64,000 nucleotides of DNA from Eledone cirrhosa (Eukaryota > Mollusca > Cephalopoda > Octopoda > Eledonidae). Positions 34,932 to 48,379 of the stretch are shown piece after piece. Within the stretch, counting starts at the first letter, position 1, and each line of letters starts with the position of its first letter. Below the pieces are notes generated by a model that saw only the letters and a program-made list of their open reading frames with translations, did no database searches and had not been told where the DNA came from. The DNA is taken from NCBI GenBank assembly GCA_964016885.1, contig OZ024748.1, forward strand, positions 35,066,887 to 35,130,886, written 5' to 3'. The translations under genes and the position numbers were made by a program.

Positions 34932-35845
34932 CTAATCTCTCTCTCGGAACTCCCTCCTTATCTCTCTCTCTCTCGGAACTCCTTCCTAATCTCTCTCTCT
35001 GAACTCCTTCCTAATCTCTCTCTCTGAACTCCCTCCTAATCTCTCTCTCTGAACTCCTTCCTAATCTCTCTCTCGGAACTCCCTCCTTATCTCTCTCTCG
35101 GAACTCCTCCCTAATCTCTCTCTCTGAACTCCCTCCTAATCTCTCTCTCGGAACTCCTTCCTAATCTCTCTCTCGGAACTCCTTCCTAATCTCTCTCTCT
35201 GAACTCCCTCCTAATCTCTCTCTCGGAACTCCTTCCTAATCTCTCTCTCTCTGAACTCCCTCCTAATCTCTCTCTCGGAACTCCTTCCTAATCTCTCTCT
35301 CGGAACTCCTTCCTAATCTCTCTCTCTGAACTCCTTCCTAATCTCTCTCTCTGAACTCCCTCCTTATCTCTCTCTCTCTCCCTCCTAATCTCTCTCTCTG
35401 AACTCCCTCCTTATCTCTCTCTCTCTCTCTCTCCCTCCTAATCTCTCTCTCTCGGAACTCCTTCCTAATCTCTCTCTGAATTCCCTCCTAATCTCTCTCT
35501 CGGAACTCCCTCTTTATCTCTCTCTCTCTCTCTATCTCGGAACTCCCTCCTAATCTCTCTCTCGGAACTCCTTCCTAATCTCTCTCTCTGAACTCCCTCC
35601 TAATCTCTCTCTCTGAACTCCCTCCTTATCTCTCTCTCTCTCCTCCTTATCTCTCTCTCGGAACTCCTTCCTAATCTCTCTCTCTCTCTGAACTCCCTTC
35701 TTATCTCTCTCTCTCCCTCCCTCCTTATCTCTCTCTCTCTCTCCCTCCCTCCTTATCTCTCTCTCTCTCTCCTCATTATCTCTCTCTGAACTCCTTCCTA
35801 ATCTCTCTCTCAGAACTCTCTCTTTATCTCTCTCTCTCCCAATAC
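33450..35845. repeat. CT-rich minisatellite, about 25-bp unit
   Basis: A 2.4 kb array of ctctctct blocks joined by ggaactccttcctaat or gaactccctcctaat. The commonest unit is about 25 bp, but the CT stretch varies in length. The + strand is almost all pyrimidine. Larger blocks are duplicated: the stretch around 34050-34200 recurs at about 34410-34560. No coding content. Confidence 0.95.
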
Positions 35846-36029
35846 TAATCCCAACAACTAGTATGTAAATCTACTGATAAGCCATTTTTACAACTACTAA
35901 ACCCATGTCAATAGAAAGATGCTGTTTACATTACCACCTTCAACTTCACTTTCCTCCAATTTCATAAACATACATATTTGTCCAAAAAATGTCTTTATAT
36001 TTGATACATACACAGACAAACCACAAATA

Positions 36030-36215
36030 TATACTATACATTGTTAATACACACACACACTTAGACACCACCACACACATACACACTGTTAATACAGCCA
36101 CACACACACACTTAGACACCACCACACACATATACACTGTTAATACAACCACACACACATACACACTTAATACAACCACACACACACACTTAGACACCAT
36201 CATAAACAATATATA
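36030..36215. repeat. CA-rich tandem repeat, about 50-bp unit
   Basis: The phrase acttagacaccaccacacac starts near 36058 and 36108, with a shortened copy at 36186. Intervening cacacacatacacac and gttaatac phrases repeat. The frames on either strand here encode only low-complexity Thr/His or Val/Cys. Confidence 0.85.
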
Positions 36216-36960
36216 GAACACTCCACCAATATGTACGATGACACACAAAATTAAAAACAACTCACATGTTCCCCCTTTTTCTATTTTTTTATTTTCTAAT
36301 CTCTGAACTGTTGTACTTTCTCGATGAAAGATTAACGTCTGATACATTGAAAGTTTTTCTCTTTTTCAGTCAAAGCCTGAACCGGTTTTTGTATTTCCAT
36401 GTTTGTCATTTTTTTTATTATATATATATATATATATATGCTCACACACATTTATATATAAGCTGAACACTACATCTGCTCTCTCATAGTACTGATGTCA
36501 CAAAAATAAAGCACACAACCCACTCTGTAGAGTGACAGTGCTAGTGTCATGACATAAATTATGTATTGTTTAATCCTCATCAAACATTTGATTTGTTTAA
36601 AATATTAAAGACAAATCCACTGTCAACTACAAGACACATCTTTCAATAATTGACAATTAATGATATTTTCTTAATTCATCACCTTTAAAACTATTATTTC
36701 CATAACTGTGATAAAATGAGATGAAAATAACTGTTCTAATAATCTTTTATATGAAAAAGCTTTGTTAATCTCACTCAAGAAGAATGTATTTTACAGAAAG
36801 AATTTGGTGACTAACCTGGTCTGGCAGCTATCAACCACAGTGGAGCTATATAAATAATTATTAACATTGTAGTTAACTAATTTAGACAAATGGATTTAAA
36901 AAAATTCTTCTGGAGACATGGTATGATATAATACTCAAGTACATACATACATATATGTGC

Positions 36961-36993
<33 letters not shown>

Positions 36994-37090
36994 CTGACCC
37001 CCCCAAAATGTATACAGACTTCAACAGCATTCTAATTAAAGTATGTATACATTTTGGGGAACAAACTCTGTGTGTATGTATATATATATA
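36216..37090. other. Intergenic sequence, no gene seen
   Basis: AT-rich sequence with (TA)n at 36417-36440, 36960-36980 and 37078-37090. The phrase aaaatgtatac is repeated in opposite orientation around 37005 and 37045. No domain recognised. Confidence 0.55.
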
Positions 37091-37104
37091 TCATCATCAT
37101 CATT

Positions 37105-39146
37105 TTACGTCCGCTTTTCCCTGCTTGCAAGGGTGGGACGGGTCTTATTCAGCATAGCATCTCTCCACTTGTCACGGTCCTTCGTCATCACCACTGTGAG
37201 CTTCAGCAATCTGAGGTCTGTTCTCACCACCTCCGCCCATGTTTTTCGTGGTCTACCTCTACCACGACTTCCTTCAACTGACATTTCCTGGCACTTCTTC
37301 ACCCATCGGTCATCCTCCATGCTCATCACATGTGCATACCTCCTCAGTCTCCTCTCTCGCACACTACATTCTATCCCTCTCAGACACAGTTTCTCTCTCA
37401 ACACATCCATGCTGGGTCGTTCACACACATTGACATTGCACATCCAATGGAGCATGCTTGCCTCGTTTCTCTCCAGCCGTCGCATATCCTCTGCAGTTGC
37501 TGCCCATGTCTCACTACCATGCATCATTGCGCTCCTCACACGGGCATCATATAACCGGCCTTTCATACGCAGGGAGAAACCCTTCTTCGACAGCAGACGA
37601 AGCAGCTCCCTAAACTTCTTCCAACCCGTCCTTATTCTAGATACTAAGGCCTCGGAACACCCCCCCTCCTATGCTAATCTGATCTCCTAGGTACCGGAAG
37701 CTATCTACCACTTCTATAGCACCCGCCTGCATTTGAAAAATGTGTCTATCAATGCAACTTCTACTGTCTAATTTCCTTGTACATCTACTGCATACGTATT
37801 TCTCCCTACCTGTTATTTTGCCTGCTATCCCACTACATCTCTTGTGTACCCAGGATCTGCATTGTGTGCATTTTATAGAATTTATGCCAGTTCCTTTTCT
37901 GCATATCGAACATGGCCATTTCCCTGACGGAATCAGAGTTTTGGCCTCTTTTCTACTCATCAACACTTTTGTCTTAGCTCGGTTCACTCTCAGTCCTCTT
38001 GCTTCCAACTGCTGTTTCCATAGGCAGAATTTATTCTCTAGCTCCTCTACTGATTCTGCTATAAGAACCAGATCGTCAGCATAGAGAAGTTCCCATGGAC
38101 AGCCAGTCTTAAACTCCTCTGTTATGGCTTGGAGGACTATAATGAACAAGAGCGGGCTGAGGACCGAACCTTAATGTACTCCTACTTGTATCTGGAATTC
38201 CTCACTAAACTCCATTCCTACCCTCACTTTACTGACAGCATCTCTACAAAGTTTGCACTGTCCTCACAAGTCATTCCTCAACACCTAGTTTCCTTAGGGA
38301 CCACCAGATGACAGATCGGGGTACCCTATCAAAGGCCTTCTCTAGCTCAATATGTTGACCTAGAGAAGGCCTTTGATAGGCTAAGTATAGTGGCTTATTC
38401 TTCTCTAAGAATCTCTCTTGTAATTGTCTCACCAAGAAGAGGGCATCTGTTGTACTTTTCCCAGGCACAAAACCAAACTGTATCTCATCTAGTTTGACCC
38501 TTTCTCTAATTAGTTGTGCTAATATCCTTTCTGCCACTTTCATAACCTGATCCATCAGTTTTATACCCCTATAATTGCTCCTCTCCAGAGCATCCCCTTT
38601 ACCTTTGTAGCAGTTTATGAGAATACTGCTGCACCAGTCTTTGGGTATGACACCACCATATATAGCCTGATTGATGATGCGTACAACCAGTTTAGTGCTT
38701 ACGTCTCCTGATGCCTTCAGCATCTCAGCGACTATCCCCGACGGTCCAGCAGCCTTACCATTTTTCATTTCCTTAATCACCTCTTGGACCCTATATTCGT
38801 CAATCTCAATAGCTGGTCCCTCTGTCGGATCTACTGAGGGTAATTTCTCTCTCTCCCATTCGTTCTCCACATTCATCAGTCTCTCATAATAACATTTCCA
38901 GGCCTCCTTTTTCTGATCATTCGTGACATAAGTACACCGGCATCATTCCGGACACATTTATCTCCAACAACATCCTGATTTGCATTGACACACTGCCTTG
39001 CAATGTGGAACACCGCACGCCTCTGATCTTCCCGTCTCAGAACATTGGCAAACCTCCTACTCTCAGCCTTCCTACGTGCTAAGTACACCTGACATCTAGC
39101 TTCTCTCTTAGCGGCTGTATATCCTTCTCTACTCCCATCCTTTTTC
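37105..39146 (-). pseudogene. LINE reverse transcriptase, copy 3, disrupted
   Basis: Several frame changes split the gene into pieces. Visible motifs are [75 protein letters not shown], a disrupted motif A ([12 protein letters not shown]), LLYADDLVLIAES (intact YADD, the only intact one seen in this window), then a finger CSICRKGTGINSIKCTQC with WVHKRCSG, and KGRLYDARVRSAMMHGSETW. Motif A has lost its FVD stretch through a local inverted duplication at 38325-38380, so this copy could not be active even with the frames intact. Confidence 0.85.
38325..38380. repeat. Perfect 21-bp inverted repeat inside LINE motif A
   Basis: Left arm 38325-38345 (cctatcaaaggccttctctag) is written here as its first 20 bases cctatcaaaggccttctcta; the right arm 38360-38380 is its exact reverse complement. 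Four more bases pair inward after one mismatch. It falls on the sequence encoding DLEKAFDR, so that segment is present once in sense and once inverted. Confidence 0.95.
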
Positions 39147-39249
39147 CAAATATATGTACGAGAAAGTATACGTACCTTCACAAAACATACAGGTAATATA
39201 TACTTACTTATACAAATAAGTAATGGTATAAACATAACATATACTTAGC

Positions 39250-40735
39250 TACCACATCAAGACGTAAATTATCCGTGTATAGTTCGTACTATCCGTTAGG
39301 GTATAATGTGGGGCTGTAATACAGGAAAGTTTTGTGCAATTTATGTTTACAAGCCGAAATTGCCTCAGATTTTTTGTTTAAGATGTGGTCTGTGGCGTAG
39401 AGTATTTCCAGGGCTTCAGTGGCGCAGAGGTCACATGGTCTTTTATTCCCGTTATACGATCTAGCCCTAGCTAGTATCTCCCAGTGTAACTTATATTGGG
39501 TGAGGTTGTCTTAGATTCTAGATATAAACTGAAAGTGATGTCATATTCCTTCTTAAAGGGTTAAGAAAAGAATGGGTATGCATGTAAAGACGCTGCTTGA
39601 ATCTATTGGTGGTTAACCCTATGTAGGCCCTACGGGATGTGGGTGTTTCAACCTTACATTTGTAGACAATGTTACTAGAGAGGCATTTCCCGGATAGGGG
39701 GCAGTCAACACGATTCCTACAATTACAGTTAGTACTAGCTACAGGGTTGCACGTATTCCTACGGCTAGGTAATTTAGCTAAATTTGAAGCTGTGATGTTA
39801 TGTGCAAGGTTAGGAGTCGTAGAGTAAGAAATTTTAATAGTATTTCTATTAAAAATGTTACTATATTTATGTGCTGGGGGTAAATGCTTCATAATAAGGG
39901 AGAGAAAGATCTTAGCTAATGGTGTGGCCACCTCCCTATATGGTGGGTTATACCATATAATGCGTCGGGATCTATTTTTCCTAGGTCTATTCTCATATTC
40001 TGTATATGCTACCTTATCAACAAATCCACTCCGAGCAAGAGCTTCATTGTAATATGTGGAATGGTCATTGAAAATATGCTCATTTGTAGATAGACGGGAA
40101 AGCCTCAAAGAAACGTTTCTTACCAGGTTCTTGGTTATGCTGGCAGGATTGTTAGAATGCTTACTTATGTAATTAAGCGTATCATTCGACTTTCTATACG
40201 GGTAGTGCAAACCATTCGACAAATTGAGGGTAACGTCGAGGTAATTAACGACCGAGAGGTTGGCCTCAACCTGTATGGAGAGGTTGAAGCCTTTAAAGAA
40301 GGCTGTGAGTTCTTTTCTGAACCTGTCACAAGCACGTGGGCTGCATTTTGTCATGGCCGTCATCACGATACAAACCACCACCCGCGTTGGGGAATTCTTC
40401 CTTGATAGAGAAAAGAAGGAAAAGGCCGATAAGATCTGTAACCTCCGCAGAATCACTGGCGCCCATACTCATGTCGAATGGGGTACTATTAGATTTTTTA
40501 ATCCAAATAGAGTCGTTGAAATTAATCACGGACTTACAGGCATTGAGGATGACATCAACTTCGAAATCCTTAACCACAGAGTTTTAGTGAAATTTATAGC
40601 TCTAAGAAGAAGTGGTAAAGTGATGGAGGAGTAGTAATTATTGATGTCGAATTGGATAAAATGGCAATGTTCCTTGAATGTGTATGTACGTATATGGATG
40701 CGTGCATGTATATATTTAATTTTTGTTGATTTCAA
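39250..40735 (-). mobile_element. Penelope-like retroelement, partial
   Basis: Minus-strand Penelope-like element carrying the later part of the reverse transcriptase and the whole C-terminal GIY-YIG endonuclease. It is 5'-truncated in the RT at about 40735 and ends near 39250, about 100 bases from the truncated 5' end of LINE copy 3. Different from the fragment at 18480 in sequence but of the same class. Confidence 0.88.
39285..40735 (-). pseudogene. Penelope RT plus GIY-YIG endonuclease, frameshifted
   Basis: Visible in order on the minus strand: FIQFDINNYYSSIT (RT motif A Asp), STPFDMSMGASDSAEVTDL, LYRDDG (motif C, in the YRDD form seen in Penelope-like RTs), VNYLDVTLNLSNG with YPYRKSNDTLNYI, the linker CNCRNRVDCPLSGKCLSS, then YKCKV...AYIGLTTNRFKQRLYMHTHSF (GIY-YIG core with its Arg). 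After a frame change near 39520 it continues NKRPCDLCATEALEIL and ILNKKSEAISACKH to a stop near 39285. There are at least three frame changes (near 40560, 40360 and 39520). Typical Penelope architecture, inactive copy. Confidence 0.87.
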
Positions 40736-40807
40736 TTACCTCTGTAATTTATTTACATTATTCTTAACACTGAAGCCGAGAATCATTCGGTTTCCTAAAT
40801 AGAATTT

Positions 40808-41085
40808 TAGTCTACGACTTCAGTTACACCATAAACGTGGTTTTGTCTTTGCGTGTAATTGTTCTCATCGGTCCACATAATGACGTATTATCTTTGTTTT
40901 TTCCGTTCATTGCCAGAGAAAGTCTCCACGAACCACCTAATAGAATATTAGTCTACGACTTCATTTATACCATAAACATGGTTTTGTCTTTGCGTGTAAT
41001 TGTTTTCACCGCTCCAAATAATGACGTATTATCTTTGCTTTTTTCCGTTCTTTGCCAGGGAACGTTTCCACTAACCAAAGTATCG
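40808..41085. repeat. 141-bp tandem duplication
   Basis: The block starting tagtctacgacttca at 40808 recurs at 40949 with the same internal phrases (gtggttttgtctttgcgtgt or its variant, aatgacgtattatctttg, ccgttc...tgccag). The copies have diverged by several substitutions. It lies just beyond the truncated 5' end of the Penelope-like element. Direct repeats are known around Penelope elements, but I cannot show that this one belongs to it. Confidence 0.85.
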
Positions 41086-41228
41086 TCTTCCTGTCTTCCT
41101 TTGGTTGCAACGTTTTTCGAAATATTTACTTCTGCGTTCACAGATTGATTTTTTTAGTTTCAGAAGATCCCGTTAAGGGTGAAAACAGCAATTCTTTGCT
41201 TAAACTTTAATCTGTTATTTTAATTAAT

Positions 41229-43941
<2,713 letters not shown>

Positions 43942-43975
<34 letters not shown>

Positions 43976-44036
43976 ATATATGTATATATATATATATATG
44001 TATATATGTATATATATATGTATATATATGTATATA

Positions 44037-44124
<88 letters not shown>

Positions 44125-44134
44125 CATATATATA
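43942..44134. repeat. (TA)n microsatellite between two LINE copies
   Basis: About 190 bases of TA with TG interruptions, abutting the truncated 5' end of copy 4 on one side and the 3' repeat of copy 5 on the other. Confidence 0.95.
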
Positions 44135-46438
44135 TCTTCATCATTGTTTAACGTCCATCTTCCACGCTAGCATGGGTCTGGATGGGGATTGTCCCATGTG
44201 AGGCAAGATTGGTTGTCTTGCTCAGGACTGTCTGGCAGGTTTTCTACAGCTGGATGCCCTTCCTAACACCAACCACGTTTACAGTGTGGACTGGGAGGTT
44301 TTTACTGTGTTACCTACACGGCCACATTTCAGCGTGGACTGTGTGTTTTTTTTTGTTGTGACACCTACACAACCTCATTTATTTAGGACTGGATGTTGTG
44401 GTACCAACATAGCTTTACATCGAAAAGGGTGATGTAGATGGGGGTGGGGGTAGTGGGACGGGGGTGTATTTTGGTTAAGAGGTGCCTACTGACTGTAGGT
44501 TTCGCTTTGTACTCAGGCAAGGCGGGTCTTCTGTATTACTACGTAGCGCCAAAGATCTCGGTTCAGTGACATTGTCTTGGAGAGGTGTAAGTGTATGAGG
44601 TCGGATTTTATCAAGTCGTCCCAGGTTTTTCTGGGTCTGCCTACTCCATAGCTACCGTCTATTTTGATCGCCCTGCACTTTTTTATACAGCTGTCACCTT
44701 TCATGCGCATCACGTGACCATACCAACATAGTCTTCTCTCGAGTAAACAGCATCTGATCCCTCTTATTCCTAATTTCTCACTTAGTTCATTTATGCTTTG
44801 CCATTCGCGTATATTACTATTACACATCCAACGGAGCATGCAAGCTTCGTTCCTCTCCAGTCTGCGTAGATCCTCTGCACACAAGGCCCATGTCTCACTG
44901 CCATTTTTAGAGAGAAACCTTTAGCGGCCAATAGTGGTATAAGCTCTCTGAACTTTTTCCATCCCGTTGGGACTCTAGCTACTGTACTTTCGGAGCACCC
45001 TCCACCCCTGCTGATTTTGTCACCCAGGTAACGGAAGGTGTCCACTATTTCTATAGAACCATCTGGGCAATGGAATGAGCTAGTATTCAGTGGGCACTTG
45101 CTGCTATTTATTGCACCTGAGCACCGGCCACATATAACATCTATATTCTTAGTTAGCTTACCTGTGATCCCACTACATCTTTTATGCACCCATACTTTGC
45201 ATTTGGGACATAAAATGGAGTTTCTGCCTACTCCTTTCCTACACACTGAGCATGGCCATTTCCCAGCTGGGACCAGTGCCCTATTTTCCTTCCTACAAAC
45301 TAGAACTTTAATTTAGACAGGTTAATTTTAAGGCCTTTTGATTCTAGGCCATGCTTCCATGTTTGGAATTTCTTCTCTACTTCAGCCATTGATTAAGCTA
45401 TGAGCGTTAGATCATGTGCGTATAGAAGTTCCCATGGGCAGCTGGTCTTGAGCTCCTCTGTTATAGCCTGAAGGGCAATAATAAATAGTAGGGGCTAAGG
45501 ACGGAGCCCTGATGAACAACAACTTTTACGCTAAACTCTTCACTATATTCGTTGTTAATTCTAACCTTGCTGACTGTTTCTTTATACATGGCTTGTATAG
45601 CTCTCACAAGCCATTCATCAACACCTAGTTTTCTAAGAGTCCACCGGATAATGGAGCGGAGGACTCTGTCAAAGGCTTTCTCCAGGTCTACAAAAGCTAA
45701 GTAGAGGGGTTTACTTTTAGCTAGGTACTTCTCCTGTTGTTGTCATACAATGAAAAGAGCGTCTGTGGTACTTTTACCTGACACAAATCTCAACTGCATT
45801 TCATCTAGATCAATTCTCTCTCTGATTAGTTGTGCTATAACTTTTTCTGTGACCTTCATGACCTGGTCAATTAATTTAATGCCTCTAGAGTTTCCCCTAT
45901 CTAGAGCATCTCCTTTACCCTTGTAGCAGTTAATGATGATGCTGCTACGCCAGTCCTTTGGTACGACCCCATTCTGTATAACTTGGTTTACTATCCGGGT
46001 GACCATAGTGTGTCCCACCGTTCCAGATGCTTTCAGCATTTCAGCAACTATTTCCGAAGGCCCAGCCGCCTTGCCCGTCTTCATATCTTTGATTGCCTTA
46101 CTTATTATACTACCTTCAACTTGCACTGCTGGTCCCTCTATTGGATTGATGTGGGGGAGACTGTCTTTCTCCCATTTATTCTCCTCATTTAGTAGCCTTT
46201 CGTAGTGACACTTCCAAGCTACCTTCTTATCAGCGTCAGTGATGTAAGTACACCATCATCATTACGGACACACTTCTCCTCGACAATATCACGGTTCTCC
46301 TTGACACATTGTCTAGCAATCCTGAACACCTCACGTTTTTGGTCCTCGCGTTGTAGGACATGCTTGAACTTTCTTTCCTCTGCTTCCCTTCTTGCGAAGT
46401 ACACTTGTCTCCTAGCTTCCCTCCTGGCCACTTGATAC
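44135..46438 (-). mobile_element. RTE-like LINE, copy 5 (subfamily A), degraded
   Basis: Minus-strand copy of 2.3 kb, 3' end tcttcatcattgtttaacgt at 44135, 5' truncated at about 46438 within the RT N-terminal region ([20 protein letters not shown]). The coding pieces at 44513-44884, 44791-45246, 45743-46126 and 46219-46431 are in different frames. The catalytic motif C reads YAHD and is followed by a stop, and a deletion removes the segment encoding KGRLYDACIRTAMLHGS. The finger is still recognisable (CRKGVGRNSILCPKC). It is more decayed than copy 4. Confidence 0.88.
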
Positions 46439-46493
46439 TCACTTGTGTGTGTAAATATCTATATCTATCTATATATATATATACATATATATA

Positions 46494-47393
46494 TCATCAT
46501 CAACGTTTAACGTCTATCTTCCACGCTAGCAAGGGTTAGACGGGAATTGTCCCACTTGAGGCAAGATTGGGTGAACATGTGATCGGGTGAACGTGTCTTG
46601 CTTGTGTAGCACTATCTGGCAGGTTTGCTACAGCTGGATGCCCTTGCTAACACCAACCACATTTACAGTGTGGACTGGGAGGTTTTTACCGTGTTACCTA
46701 CACGGCCACATTACAGCGTGGACTGTGTGTTTTTTTGTCGTGATACCTACAAGACCTTATTAGTTTGGACTGGATGTTGTGGTACCAACATAACTTTACA
46801 GAGAAAGGGTGGTGTTGGTGGGGGATTGGGGTAGTGGGATGGGGGTGTATATTTGGTTAAGAGGTGCTTACTGACTGTAGGTTTCGCTTTGTAACTTCCA
46901 ACAATTTTGATTGCCCTGTACTTTTTTATACAGCTGTCGTCTTTCATGCGCATTACATGACCATACCAACGTAGTTTTCTCTCAAGTAAACAACATCTGA
47001 TCCCTCTTATTCCTAATTTCTCACTTAGTTCCTTTATGTTTTGCCGTTCATGTATATTACTATTGCACATCCAAAGGAGCATACATGATTCGTTCCTTTC
47101 CAGTCTGCGCAGGTCCTCTGCACACAATGCCCATGTCTGACTGCCATGTAACATTGCTGTTCGTATACAGGCATCAGACAATCTGCCTTTCATTTTTAGA
47201 GAGAAACCTTTAGCAGCCAATAGTAGTATAAGCTCTCTGAACTTTTTCCATCCCGTTCTGACTCTGGCTACTGTACTTTCAGAACACTCTCCACCACTGC
47301 TGATTTTGTCACCCAGGTAACGGAAATTGTCCACTATTTCTATAGAACCATCTAGGCAATAGAAGGAGCTAGTATCCTGTGGCACTTGCTACT
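46494..47393 (-). mobile_element. RTE-like LINE, copy 6 (subfamily A), truncated and internally deleted
   Basis: The 3' end is tcatcatcaacgtttaacgt at 46494; the 5' truncation is at about 47393, next to a short tatatatata. It encodes only the C-terminal region (SIEIVDNFRYLGDKISSGGE, KGRLSDACIRTAMLHGSQTW, RKLRWYGHVMRMKDDSCIKK). About 130-150 bases, including those encoding the GRPRKTWDD motif, are deleted at the junction gtttcgctttgtaacttcca, compared with copies 2, 4 and 5. The tail has a small internal duplication (gtgaacatgtgatcgggtga). Confidence 0.85.
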
Positions 47394-47415
47394 TATATAT
47401 ATATAAGTATATATA

Positions 47416-47592
47416 TCATCATCATCATCATCGTTTTACATCCGTTCTTCCACGCTAGCATGGGTTAAATGGGTTGTCTTGTTGTGAGCAGTGTCCAGTC
47501 GGCTGACCTTGTCTTGCTCATACAGGAACTGATTCTGGCTTGATTTCTACAGCTGGATGCCCTTCCTAACACCAACCTCATTTACAGTGAGT
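47416..47592 (-). mobile_element. LINE/SINE 3' tail fragment (subfamily B type)
   Basis: A minus-strand tail starting tcatcatcatcatcatcg followed by tttacatccgttcttccacg, with ggaactgattctggcttgat and acagctggatgcccttccta. The same two phrases occur inverted in the SINE at 47595-47865, so this could be a SINE tail as well as a LINE tail. It is the fourth minus-strand insertion in a row. Confidence 0.75.
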
Positions 47593-47594
47593 AT

Positions 47595-47865
47595 ATATAT
47601 TTGCTTAATGGTTAGAGCATTGGCCTTGCAATCGAAAGGTTGTGAGTTCAATTCTCAGACCGGGTGATGTGTTGTTTCCTTGAGCAAGACACTTTATTTC
47701 ACATTGCTCCAGTTTACTCAGCTGTAGAAATGAGATGATAGGGACTGGGGTCCATATCATTCCACTGCAAAGTGGTCATAAAGGGCACCCAGCTGTAGAA
47801 ATCAAGCGAGAATCAGTTCCTGTCCCACCCTAGCAAGCAGGGAAAAGCGGACGTAAAATGATGAT
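47595..47865 (+). mobile_element. tRNA-derived SINE with LINE-type tail
   Basis: A nearly complete SINE. The tRNA-like head has box A-like tggttagagcattgg (about 47609) and box B-like ggttgtgagttcaattct (about 47639). The body contains gtttccttgagcaagacact, and the tail ccaccctagcaagcagggaa then aagcggacgtaaaatgatgat. The last 44 bases match the 3' terminus of LINE subfamily B (37091-37137, other strand) with one difference. It is inserted in (TA)n. RNA polymerase III transcription from the internal boxes is expected for this class. Confidence 0.88.
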
Positions 47866-47906
47866 ATATGTATATATCTATATATGTATATATATATATG
47901 TATATA

Positions 47907-47985
47907 TCCTCATCATTGTTTAACGTCTATCTTCCATGCTAGCATTTGAGGCAAGATTGGTCGGGTGACCGTGTCTCGCTTGTAT
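47907..47985 (-). mobile_element. LINE 3' tail scrap (subfamily A)
   Basis: Begins tcctcatcattgtttaacgt and tctatcttccatgctagcat, with an internal deletion before ttgaggcaagattggtcggg. It is a very short 5'-truncated copy next to (TA)n. Confidence 0.75.
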
Positions 47986-48299
47986 TCTCCAGTATAACTG
48001 CAAGATCAGTCGAATTTGATCTGATAACGATGACCATCACAATTTATTTTTCAATTCACAGACTGTTTTTGTGGTGGGATTTTGGTCAGGTATGTTTAAG
48101 TTGCTAGAGGTTGTCTATATCTCCACGGAAAGATATTTTATGTCAGATATATAATGTTGAACAATAAAAACAAATAAGGCAAGGTTTACTTGTTAATTAA
48201 TCCCTTGTTTTAGGATCGTTTCAGAGGACAAAAACATCAAAAAGTTTATTGATTTATTGATGTATATATATGGTGTGTGTGTATGCATATATATATATA

Positions 48300-48341
48300 T
48301 CATCATCATCATAACGTCTGCTTTCCCTGCTAACAAGAGTT
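48300..48341 (-). mobile_element. LINE/SINE tail scrap (subfamily B)
   Basis: A 40-base remnant, tcatcatcatcataacgtct then gctttccctgctaacaagag, directly after (TA)n. It matches only the terminal part of subfamily B. Confidence 0.7.
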
Positions 48342-48379
48342 GTATATATCTCTTTGTTGTCCATCATAAATGATGATGA

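Larger units (their letters stand above)
37091..39146 (-). mobile_element. RTE-like LINE, copy 3 (subfamily B)
   Basis: Minus-strand LINE of a second subfamily, 5'-truncated at about 39146 and missing the endonuclease. Its 3' end (left) is tcatcatcatcattttacgt next to (TA)n. The coding order on the minus strand is a reverse transcriptase N-terminal region (38876-39146), the RT core (38271-38876 and 37637-38149), a PHD-like finger, and a C-terminal region (37105-37566). The protein matches subfamily A throughout but is clearly diverged (GRPRKTWAEV versus GRPRKTWDDL). Its last ~45 bases are nearly identical to the tail of the tRNA-derived SINE at 47595. Confidence 0.88.

Noticed and set aside
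36957..37060. Small inverted element around the two aaaatgtatac phrases
   Set aside because: The arms are short (about 14 bases), lie in low-complexity DNA and show no target duplication.
37043..38084. Plus-strand frames such as 37043-37690 and 37740-38084
   Set aside because: They are shadows of the minus-strand LINE reverse transcriptase; the same applies to plus frames at 42028-42852, 43316-43816 and 45038-46435, and to minus frames opposite LINE copy 1.
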